A stretch of 64,000 nt of DNA. Source: Chrysopilus asiliformis (lineage: Eukaryota; Arthropoda; Insecta; Diptera; Rhagionidae). The notes under the pieces were generated by a model. That model was not told the DNA's origin. It saw nothing but the letters and a program-made list of their open reading frames with translations, and ran no database searches. Positions 33,401 to 43,900 of this stretch are shown here, one piece after another. The stretch lies in the NCBI GenBank assembly GCA_964034945.1, contig OZ035963.1:2301328-2365327 (forward strand), read 5' to 3'. Numbering within the stretch: the first letter of the stretch is position 1; each line of letters starts with the position of its first letter. A program made the translations under genes and the position numbers.

Positions 33401-34041
33401 TTTTCCCGCCTGGCGGGTGATTTTTTCCCGCCTGGCGGGTGATTTTTTCCCGCCTGGCGGGTGATTTTTTCCCGCCTGGCGGGTGATTTTTTCCCGCCTG
33501 GCGGGTGATTTTTTCCCGCCGGGCGGGTGATTTTTTCCCGCCGGGTGGGTGATTTTTTCCCGCCTGGCGGGTGATTTTTTCCCGCCTGGCGGGTGATTTT
33601 TTCCCGCCGGGCGGGTGATTTTTTCCCGCCTGGCGGGTGATTTTTTCCCGCCGGGCGGGTGATTTTTTCCCGCCGGGCGGGTGATTTTTTCCCGCCGGGC
33701 GGGTGATTTTTCCCGCCGGGCGGGTGATTTTTTCCCGCCGGGCGGGTGATTTTTTCCCGCCGGGCGGGTGATTTTTTCCCGCCTGGCGGGTGATTTTTTC
33801 CCGCCTGGCGGGTGATTTTTTCCCGCCGGGCGGGTGATTTTTTCCCGCCGGGCGGGTGATTTTTTCCCGCCGGGTGGGTGATTTTTTCCCGCCTGGTGGG
33901 TGATTTTTTCCCGCCTGGCGGGTGATTTTTTCCCGCCTGGCGGGTGATTTTTTCCCGCCGGGCGGGTGATTTTTTCCCGCCGGGCGGGTGATTTTTTCCC
34001 GCCGGGCGGGTGATTTTTTCCCGCCGGGCGGGTGATTTTTT
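33401..34041. repeat. 22-bp palindromic minisatellite, 29 units
   Basis: Each unit is CCCGCC(T/G)GGCGGGTGATTTTTT. The first 13 bases are self-complementary (CCCGCC-N-GGCGGG) and the unit ends in TGA plus six T. I count 29 units; 26 carry the perfect arm and three have a T for C in GGCGGG. The seventh base alternates between T and G in short runs (TTTTT GG TT G T G...), showing local homogenisation. One unit, the fifteenth, is preceded by five T instead of six, which shifts the frame; this is why two overlapping - strand open frames of Gly-Lys-Asn-His-Pro repeats appear. I regard those as artefacts. Confidence 0.95.
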
Positions 34042-34395
34042 CGTGATGCAATCCAGAAGAGTATGTTCAATGAGTTGAAAAGAGGTTCAGTGGAGAATAT
34101 TTGAAAAATTGGCGCGATAAAGAAGTTAATAAAAACAAATACCTTTGAAATAATGTAACTTAAGTATCTTTGAAGGAATTTTGTCTTTTACAAAGCAATG
34201 TCGATTGCTTACCAATTTGTAGTACAGATAAAAACAAAAAAACAATGGTTTATTTTTAATGTCTAATTAACATACTTTGGACAACCCTATTCCAAGTGAC
34301 ATTCAGAAGATTCGTTTGCTTCGCTTGGACGTCTGTTTTTTGTTAAATTAAATTAAATTATATTAATAATAAAAATATATCCAAATATTGGAAAA

Positions 34396-36689
34396 ATGGT
34401 AGACTTTAACGTTGTTATGGGCTCGTCGTTTGTGAGAGTGAAGGTAACAAAAACATGCTGTGGGAAATATTTGTGGCGTAGATAAAATTGGTCATCGTCT
34501 TCGTCATTTCTTTTAATTTCTAGCTGGTCGCATTTGTTCATTTTATATTTATCACGAATGCGTTGATGGGAATCTGGCTGCCTGCAGCTTACACGTTCTA
34601 CAACATATTATTCCTAGTTTCCCTGGTATGGATTCTTCACTGCAAAGAATCTGCGGATGCTGTGCAAACGGTAAGTCGAGAATTTCTCGAAGTCAAACGC
34701 TTTTCATTCATCCACCACCGTTTTTTTTTTTTAGTTTCATTTATACTTTGATAAAAAATGATTCACATTGGACGCTTATCCCCAATTGTAATATAATTGA
34801 GTTGCACTCGAATTAAATTTGCCTTCAAATGCAGGGCGTAAAGATGTAGGAACAACCCACGGGAACACCTTTCGTCATTCAAGGCATTATTGTGTAATCT
34901 AGGCAAAGAGAAGGGCATCACTCTCGAATAGTCGTATCGATTTCCTAGTTATGGCCAGAAAGAGTGCTTTATTAGCTTAACTGGTCGTCTAAACTAAAGT
35001 TGATTGTCCTTCCTTAGCGCCATCCCCATTCCCTGTTCAATTCATTTCTCACTTCTATATTTGAATTGGTCAAATTAGCTTTTCATACTTAACAAAGCAC
35101 GTTGCTTGGCATAGCACTGAAATGAATATTTTATCAAAAGAGGTGGCACTGTTTTCATTCGGGGTAATTCTTGAACACCACCTTAACGTGTTTCGTGATG
35201 ATTAATGTTAACAGCTCCAAGTTCCCTTAATTGAATGCTTTTACCCCTTAACCCAGGTAACATTTGGGTCGTTTCGTGCAAGCGATAGAAGGAAACGTAG
35301 ATTTTGATAGAATTCACCTACAATAATATAGCTAAGTTCAAAAATTTGATACCCACATTTTAAGATATTTCAGCAGTGTCGTTTTAAAATCTCACAAAAT
35401 TGTGACATGGTAAAATATTATTTTTGCTAATATTGACCCACATCGACCGTTTGGTGGCCACTCAGTTAAACGTTTATGGACAATAGTCTGATAACAATTA
35501 AATAGTTTATAATTTATGTATTATAATTATCAATCAAATTATATTTGATGAATTTATTGCAATTGTGCCATACTCAATCATTTGGAAGACAATATTGTCT
35601 GATTTAGAAACCGCAAATTGTTTGCTACTTAATTTTCTCAGTTCTTCAATGCTACGATTATTTACCGCTCAATTGTCTCGTTGATATCAACCAATTATGG
35701 TTAACTTCGCGTGCCACAACGCCTTCCATAGATTTTCGATATAACCCAAGCCCCTCTGCGTCTAGCGTGGCGAAAGAATCTACCAGAATTTCGGTTGTAC
35801 TTTCTCGATATATCAGCTTCGTGATTTAAGTGTGACTTAGAAGAACAAATTCATTTATAACGTAAAGCAAAAACTTTTTTATCTCTTGTTTTTCGTGTGC
35901 CTTTCAATCGAATTATCGTTAACCATCAGCTAGGCTCTAGTACTATTAAGTTTCACTTAGTTTAGTGTTGATTTGACTTATGTGTGCTTACCACGAGGAC
36001 TTTGAAAATATTTCATTAGACCTGAATCACTGGTAAAAGTGTCACTTATGTTATTCGAAATCAAATTAATGGAATCAATTGTTTTAAGTTTATTTTTGTA
36101 AAAGATGTTTTCTATTTTGGAACATACTTCCGATAAGACTTTTTTAACATATTTTCTAAAAATCGAACTCTTAGCATGCAGTATTTCCAGCAATTTGATT
36201 ACAAGTAATCATAATTCATTAAAATGATTTTAAACATATTTGAATTTTTGCTTTTATTTTCTTTTAACTGTAATAAGTGAATGCTGTAATTGTATATTTT
36301 TGAAAATATTTCATTTTTTAGGCTGTTATGATTGATGCTTGTAGCATTATCTTTGATTTGATCTGCATCATTGCGTTTTACTTTCCTGCGAGTGAGTTGA
36401 AATCTATTTCTAACAAAATGTTTTATTTTTGAGATAAAGAATTGATCCCAATTATTTATTATATCCTTAAGATGGCTGGTCGATCGCATTTTCCATCATA
36501 AATTTAATTTGCCGGCCATTTTCACTGATCCTTCTCTATCGGGAGTTCACTGAACGGGGTGGAGCAATAGTGACCGGAGGAACGATTTTCCCCAGCAACC
36601 AGCAACGAAGTTACGAGGATATTGATCGTCCGAATCAGCCTATTCCCACGAACAACCCGACGTCGCCGAATGTCGCAAGCATATTCTAG
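34396..36689 (+). CDS. AGTRAP-like (type-1 angiotensin II receptor-associated protein family), 160 aa
   Basis: Coding exons 34396-34443, 34524-34670, 36322-36391 and 36472-36689 join in frame to 160 residues, matching the family length of about 160. The sequence VHFIFITNALMGIWLPAAY, then NILFLVSLVWILHCKES and a third segment with IIFDLICIIAFYFP followed by SIINLICRPFSLILLYR give the family's multi-span membrane layout and the conserved tail LLYREFTERGG. In vertebrates the protein binds the angiotensin receptor tail and promotes its internalisation; insects lack that receptor, so the partner here is unknown. Either of two in-frame ATGs (34396 or 34417) can start; the first is preferred as it is upstream and has an A at -3. 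The C-terminal 45 residues are Asn/Pro-rich, likely cytosolic. Confidence 0.85.
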
Positions 36690-36960
36690 GGGCGGGTAAT
36701 TAAAAACAATGATGATCTTTTGGACGGGGAGCGTAGGATAAGAAGTGCATATTATTAATAAGAATCCATTAATGCTTTACCTACAGTGAATTGGTTCGGT
36801 TATCCGGTTGGGCAATTTTTTTTTTTATTAGTTCTAACAATTGTTTTTGTTAACCATATTTGTTCACTATTTTCTATATTAATATCAGGAGAATTTATTT
36901 GAAGATAAAACAAGAAATAACAAACGAGTTGGGTTTTTTTTTTAAATTACGATTTTATAT

Positions 36961-37127
36961 AACCCGGCCTTTACACGCGACTGTAAAGTCTGTCAGTAGC
37001 ACAGACTTCAAATGTCAAATTACTGACAACGAATTAAAATACATTTAGCGAACTGGCAGTCAGTGCATTTACACGAGTCTGTCTCAACGACTGTGTCAGC
37101 TCTACAGACGCATGTAAGGGCCGGGTT
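36961..37127. mobile_element. 167-bp MITE, AACCCGGCC ends
   Basis: The ends AACCCGGCCTTTACACGCG and the complement of CGCATGTAAGGGCCGGGTT form an inverted repeat of about 20 bp with two mismatches. TA can be read on both sides if the outermost A/T is counted as target. The interior repeats (a)ctgtcagt-like words several times. Confidence 0.65.
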
Positions 37128-37743
37128 AGTGGTAATAGTCTAAAATTATATTTCATTTGGAAAAGTCCCAAATTCGTTCCGGTTTAGATTTGGAAATTCA
37201 TGTGCAGTCATTGTTTTAAACTATTTATGAATATTGGCAAAACAAATTACAACTCTTGCGAAAAAATGAAAATGAAATTAACCTAAATTTTCGTGTAAAA
37301 CTGTCTGACTTGAAATTTAGATTTAGTAATAACATTTTTTACCACTCAAATTAAAAAGTTTTTAATTAGTAGATCAACACTTAATGAATAGTTACTCTAT
37401 AACAGTGTTTCCCAACCCGTGTGGGCTGGTTCCAGGGGGTACGCAAAATCCGAAAAATAAAATGGTAATAACATATTTGAAAAATTCGCGAGGCGTTGTA
37501 AAAAAAAAATATCTTGAATTTCTATTAATATATGAATCTAATTATTTTATAATGAGGAATCACGATAACAACTTTTATAAAAAAAATTATTATTAAAGTG
37601 CCTAACTGGCAGTCAATGTATTAAAAGTAGGGGCTTCTTCGTTTTAGAACAACCTATAGAACCACCAATTTTTTTGATCTTTTTATTATAAATATGGATT
37701 CAGATCAGAAAAATGTTCGCCTGCGGCACAAACCAAGTGCTTT

Positions 37744-38550
37744 TAGGGATGTCAACGATATATCGATGTTTGCGAAACATCGAGGTTTCGTTAAAAAATA
37801 TCGAGTTTTAACCTCGATGTTGAACAGGTCGATATTTCGAGGTATCGATGTTGTTATCCACGATGTTGAAAAAGCCGATATATCGAAGTATCGATGTTGT
37901 CCGCGATGTTAGAACATTACTCTTCATAAAATTAGTAGAGAAACTAATTTTAGCTGATTTAATATAGCCACTCGACTTAAAGATTTGTTTCAAATTTTCT
38001 TTGCTATCAATTTTCGGTTTCATCTTTCTACAAGATTTCGCAAAAAATACCAGAGCTAGCCATGAAATTTTACAGAGAAGTTTGGTCCTGATGTGGAAAT
38101 CCGTTAACCGGAAGTAACCAAAACGGCGGCTTTTTAAAAACTATGCGGTTTTTCGCGATTTATTCCGAAACTAACCATTTTCCAGTAGTCTTATGTATTA
38201 CAAAACTTGCAGACAATAAAATTTGCTACATTTATGTCTTTTACTAGAACTCCGTTATAAAGATATGCCTGTATTTCAAAAAATTTATTTTTTTTGCGAA
38301 TATCTCGAACACTAATGGGTTTTTGGTGGTTCAACGTATAAGAAGAATTAAAACCGTTGTAATTCTACCTGGGTGCACTCCACCCACAGTAGAGCATCCG
38401 CCAGGTGGCTAAATTATTTATTAAATTTAACCTTTTCAAAACATCGGAAAAACGATGTTTTCAGGACGATGTTTTTTGACATCGATGTCGCCTTAAAAAA
38501 AACATCGATTTTCGATATATCGATGTTGTATGAACGATGTTGCATCCCTA
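37744..38550. mobile_element. Second hAT-type element nested in the first
   Basis: The ends TAGGGATG and CATCCCTA are flanked by a perfect 8-bp duplication AGTGCTTT (37736-37743 and 38551-38558). Near both ends there are many copies of TATCGATGTT and its complement, so the subterminal regions are highly repetitive, as expected of transposase-binding arrays. The centre (about 37960-38400) is unique and holds no open frame of note. Confidence 0.9.
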
Positions 38551-38613
38551 AGTGCTTTTCGTCTCTTATAAATGAATTAACATAGTATGGTTTTCAAACA
38601 TAATCTTATAATT

Positions 38614-38859
38614 GAGGCGTTAAAAGCTAGAGTGGACCAACCCACATAATCGAGTTTTTGAAGCTTTTTCACTTTTGTACTATTATTTACTGTAAACTTT
38701 TGGAAAAAAAATTTCTGTGGACTTTATTACTCAGTGTTAAAATGTTCTTTTGTGCATTCAAACATTTTTATCTAAAAACTCACTCGCAATAGTGATTCAA
38801 ACACAAAAAAATTCACGATTTCGACATGTGGGTTGGTCCACTCTAGCTTTTAACGCCTC
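38614..38859 (+). mobile_element. GAGGCG MITE, copy 1, TSD AATT, nested in hAT element
   Basis: 246 bp. Ends GAGGCGTTAAAAGCTAGAGT and its complement give a terminal inverted repeat of at least 36 bp. The 4-bp flank AATT is duplicated (38610-38613 and 38860-38863). Three further copies are in this window. Four-base duplications occur in superfamilies such as Sola and Chapaev, but I cannot assign one. Confidence 0.9.
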
Positions 38860-38996
38860 AATTTTTAAAAAGTATATTTTTGCGATACATTTTATGCCAA
38901 CATTTTGTATACAATGGTATAAGGTACCTCCTTAAGAAAAAAACGAGCGCGCTAGGGGGTACGCCAGCGAAAAGGTTGGGAAACACTGCTCTAGAA

Positions 38997-39607
38997 TATA
39001 AAAATTTAAAACATGTTATTTCAGAAGAAAAAAAATAAAAAAAACACCATTAATTAAAGGAAATTTGTTATCTTGGTTAAGTTATGAAAATACGTTGATG
39101 TTTAAAACTAAAATCATGTACTCGTAATTCAATCGAAAAAATATAAAGAAATATAAGACATTTCTGACAAATTTCAATAATAACAGATTTCAAAATTTCA
39201 TACTAAATGCTTTTGCACATCCGAAGAAAATTTCAATCGAAAATATTGCAATTGTTTTTGTAGGAATTTTCTTACAGCATTTTTTCAAAAATTTCATTAT
39301 ACAAAATATATAAAACACAAATCAAATTCATTTGATTAATCAATGCCTTATTTTAAGAATATATTAGAGTTTTTCGAATTTATATTTTTACATATTTTTA
39401 TGATTGATTTTATGATAAATCTACTGCAAACGCCTAGAACAACTAATTACGACCATTATCTACCGTAATTGCGATTCACAGCATTTCATTTTCGGATTTC
39501 TGAAGCCGTTTCATCTAAGAATCTCACTTGTTTAACTTAAAATAATCGACTTAATCGACGACTGGCTTGATTATTCAAATCTTATCAATCACAGAGTTTT
39601 GAACAAT
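38997..39607. other. No recognisable feature
   Basis: A+T-rich sequence between two mobile elements, without plausible exons. Confidence 0.4.
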
Positions 39608-39609
39608 AA

Positions 39610-39855
39610 CTGGGCACCAATCATGTAGTCCGACGCGTCTCTGTCTTTCGACTTTGACGCAGCTTTTAACTCTTGACTTCGCCATATCAGCAGCTTGAAA
39701 TTTCGCGGAATCGTCACTATGAATCGAAACGTGATTCTGACTGTCACTCCAGGAAATTTGAAGATGCAGATATGGCGAAGTCAAGAGTTAAAAGCTACGT
39801 CGAAGTCGAAAGACAGAAACGTGTCGGAATACATGATTGGTGCCCTGATTTCCAT
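39610..39855. mobile_element. Inverted-repeat MITE, CWGGGYAYCAATC family, copy 2, long arms
   Basis: Left end CTGGGCACCAATCATGTA, right end in complement CAGGGCACCAATCATGTA. The pairing continues inward for about 80 bases with few mismatches (for example CTTTTAACTCTTGACTTCGC pairs with its complement near 39775-39800), so the whole 246-bp element can fold into one hairpin. Confidence 0.75.
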
Positions 39856-40803
39856 GAGGACTGATTTTTGTTTCAAGCAAAAGTGGTTTATTGAAAATTG
39901 AAACTCATGAATGTATTCTTGTTTGATAAATCGAGCGTTTATTGTAATTTTCCCAACGAATTCCTTCCATTGACATAAATACTTATGAATAGACAATGAC
40001 ATTTAAAAAAATCCAAACTACTGCAAACATGATTAACATTATTGAAACATCACTCACTTTTATACAGAAAATAATTAAAATGTTGTTAATTTTTGATGAT
40101 TTTTAATAAAAAACATTTTTAGCAAATTTTTGAATTAAGAATCTCTCGCTTTTATCAATTTTTTTTTATCGAAAACAAAAAAAACATTCACATATATATA
40201 AAAATCATTGTAAATTCAAAAAAAAAATGAAATTCTCCAAGTATTTATAACTAGTCCATATAAATAAATAACCTACTTTGAAACTTAACATTTTTAACGA
40301 TTAGAACGCGTACCTAATATAAGTGATAGCATTCGAAATAAAGATTCTTATGTACGTTTAGAAGTAACATTTTCTCGATTTAATTCGTAATGCTTTTGTA
40401 ATTATAACAAATTAAGATACATGTCTGTTCATTATCTATTGACTTTGTTTATTTAATTTTACTATTATATAAAATAAATATAACCAGCACCATTTTAAAT
40501 ATTGTGAAAATTGTGAAAAAAATACCTTTTTAATTATCAAAATACATTTTTTTAAGAAAAGAAGAAAAAAATCCACAAAAAAAGACAAAATACATCCTTT
40601 ATACTATTCGAGAAATCATAAATTTTTTATGGAAATCTTGATTGAAAGAAATGAAATATTTTGGATCTGAATTTTACAAAACAAAAAAAAATATGTGAAA
40701 ACTAGTTAAATAAATATAAGATTAATTGTTATTAACAATGAAGTCCATTGTTTAATTAGGATTTATTATGAAATAAATAAAATTATCAATAATATTTACA
40801 GCA

Positions 40804-40809
40804 TTTATT
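40804..40809 (-). terminator. Polyadenylation signal of the PLA2 gene (AATAAA in complement)
   Basis: The + strand reads TTTATT; in complement this is AATAAA, about 92 bases past the phospholipase stop codon. Confidence 0.35.
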
Positions 40810-40900
40810 ACGAGTTTCATTCTATAATAACTATTATTAACTTATTGCTATTTGTCTTTAGTTTTTCCTAATTAAAACTGAAAATTCTGCCTTAGCGGCT

Positions 40901-43900
40901 TTAGAAACCTTCCCTGGCGGCTCTGAATTCGTGTTTTCCATTGACTTCATGCACACAAGGCACCTGGAATAAATTTTTATTGCATAATTTTTTTTATAAT
41001 ACTTGAATTAGAATTCCTAATTTAAATGACCTCTTATTGAAGTTAATTTAAGATCATGTGAGATTTACAAAAATCAAATTTAGTCTGAATTTGGCCGTTT
41101 TAAGGCCTTCATAACTGGATACCACTGTAATTAGTTTTAATTGCTATTTCTACATTATTAAACTGTAACCTTTCTATGCAATAACTTGCCATTTGGATTG
41201 TTTGGAATAAATAGTTTTTGACTACCAAACATGGCATCAACAAAATAATTAAAAAAAAAACTTTCAACAAGGCGTTAAAATTATATTGCGTTTAATTTAC
41301 TTGGAATTCCTCACAATTATTAGTTAATGCTTTTTCTTGCACGCAATATGTAAATTAGTTTTTTTGGTTTTCTGAAGAACTCGCTATCTGAAACCATGAA
41401 AGGTGGTTTCACCAGGAAAGGTCACCTATTTTTAAATATCGCAAAAAAGAGCTTAGTCAATATGGTTCCTTTATTTCAAAATTTAAATATCAACTCATAA
41501 AAAATTTCAAAACTTTTAGAAGAATATATCTTTTAAATAATTTCGAAATCTTTTCCAATTTACAATTGAGGCGTTAAAAGCTAGAGTGGACCAAGCCACA
41601 TAATCGAATTTTTGAAGCTTTTCCACTTTTGTACTATTATTGACTGTAAATTTTTGGAAAAAAAAAATCTGTGGATTTTATTACTCAATGTTGAAATGTT
41701 CTTTTGTGCATCCAAACAATTTTATCTAAAAACTCACTCGCGATAGTGATTCAAACACAAAAAAATTCACGATTTCGACATGTGGGTTGTTCCACTCTAG
41801 CTTTTAACGCCTCAATTATTCCACATGGTAATAAAATAGGAAAACCACCCTTGCCGAACCGAATTGCGCAACATATACTTATTTACGAGTGTAATTAAGT
41901 TAGAATAAATAAAAAATAGAAATGACATATCTATTAATCTATTTCAAATCTTTTTCAAAGATAAAAAAAATAGTCATTCTAATTTTAATGAATAAACCGC
42001 CAGTTTCAAATATATTTTTCACATGAAAAACCCTTGGACGTACTCAAGGCAGCCAGGCTAGTGTAGCTGCTCAAAATTTCAAGTGTTACACATCAATATT
42101 GAGAGTAGAGTTATTGTTTACCTGAACTAGATTAAAATAAATAGAACCCATCAATTGAGCAGCGGATGTATTCGCCTTCTTTAAACATGAGTAAAGCAAA
42201 TCATCACAAATGCAGTGCGATCTGAAATACAATAACAAAATTGTGAACATTTTCTATTGTTAACATTTTAATTACATTACTTTGTATACAGAGAATCGTT
42301 ATCTAAATCGTATCGATTTTGATACGCTCTAACTTTTTTGGGGCAGAGATCATGAGATCTACAACATCTGTCCATAACATTTTGGGTACCGAGATCATTG
42401 TAGGAGTCCGCAATATCACCAGTTCCACACCACTTGGTACCTATAGGGAATGTATGATTAATAAAGAGATTTTATTGTACAAACACGCTAGAAATTTTCC
42501 GGAATTCTTAAATCCGATGAACTTTTACCTGGTATGATTCCACTTAGAAGCGAAAAAGGACTTCTTGGGAATATTGCTCGATTCGCTAATTGCTGATTGT
42601 TTGAATCGCTTGTCTCATCGTCTTGTTCTTGCCCATCCATAGTCATTCTATCAACTAAATCGCACTGTTTCATTAACTTGAGCATTTCTTGAAATGAAAT
42701 TTCCAAAGGCCGATTAAATTTTGATAGCTCCTTTAGTAATCGCTTGCCATCCTCATCTTTGCTGAAATATCAAAGGAAATTGAATTTCTTTACTAATGTT
42801 TTTGTTTAACCATTGAATCATTTCTTATTCATGGTTTTTACTCGACATATAGAATATATAAAGAATACCTTATATATTCCGTAACTTAAAAAATTAAACC
42901 CCATGAAACCGGAGAATTAAACGAAATTCTCTGATGTCATGTGAGAAAAATCCGTTGTCAGTCGTTTTACTATGAAAATCTCGTAAATATGTTCGTGTGT
43001 ATAATAAGAATATGCTGAAATAAATTAATAATTTTGTGAATCGATCGGAATGCCACAAGTAGTCTAGTCACCGGCCATTGGTTAATATGTTTCTCATTCG
43101 GCGGCTGGTGTTCATATAGTTTCAAGAAAATCGATAAAAGCTTAAGAAAATTTTAATGAACTTGGCTTATCACGCAACTATCAACTCGGCACAGGGGCAT
43201 GGTCACATTCTGATGTTTTTATTGTTATGACCCGGACAAACATGAACTGAAACCATATGACTACCGTAAAAATATAAAAAGGGGAGAAGAAAGCCAGTCA
43301 ACACATGGGAGTCTTTTCAAATAGGAAAAGTTCTTCGTAAACATGGTGTTAGAGCGATTTTTCAGCCACCATCCAAGATTAAAGACTACCTCAGATGCCC
43401 TTAAGATCGTATAGCCTTTGAAAACTGCAGTGTTTACGAAGTTCCTTCTATTTAGTTGCGGTAAATGATATATGGGTCAAATAAGGCGAAGTGAAGCAGT
43501 AAGACTGTAAAAGATAGAACATTCAGCTATTGTTGAGAATGTCACAGATAATAACGGTCACTGGATACCTCGCGAGAAAACTTTTTCTTTTGACCACTGA
43601 AAACCGTTATTATACGCGCCTTGAAGCTATCGAAATCATATATCACGCCGGCGAACGGTTAATCGAGATGATAGCCTTAGATTCTCATCGATGTGAAATC
43701 TACCCTTAAACCTGTTGGAATATCCAGAGGATAAATGCAACGAACGATAGTATTAGTGTTGCTGCAGTCAACCAAGTTCCGTACTAACGGGAAGCTGTCA
43801 CCGTTACAATTTACGGTCGAATCCACTACGTGGGAATTACCTTCAGTCTGCAAGCGACCATGGACTTGAATGTCAGAAACCTCTTGTGTTTTAAGGTAAA

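Larger units (their letters stand above)
37403..38988. mobile_element. hAT-type transposon, non-autonomous, host of two insertions
   Basis: The ends read CAGTGTTTCCCAACC and GGTTGGGAAACACTG, a classic hAT terminal pair, followed inside by GGGGGTACGC on both arms. The 8-bp flanks are CTCTATAA and CTCTAGAA, a target-site duplication with one mismatch. Subtracting the two nested insertions (37744-38550 and 38614-38859 with their duplications) leaves about 520 bp, too short for a transposase, though an ATG at 37694 opens a 15-residue frame up to the insertion. Confidence is high for the class, lower for any coding relic. Confidence 0.85.

Noticed and set aside
33401..34041. Array of rho-independent terminators or a CRISPR array
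   Set aside because: The GC hairpin plus T tract imitates a terminator, but the context is an insect nuclear genome and the units are directly adjacent without unique spacers.
33392..34070. Two - strand frames of about 220 codons with Pro-Gly-Gly-Lys-Lys repeats
   Set aside because: They are the translation of the 22-bp minisatellite. A multiple of 22 x 3 keeps frames open; there is no gene structure around it.
34264..34350. Alternative first exon for the AGTRAP-like gene ending IRLLRLD
   Set aside because: The frame has a stop before any useful ATG, whereas the exon at 34396-34443 provides a start, the right phase and a good donor.
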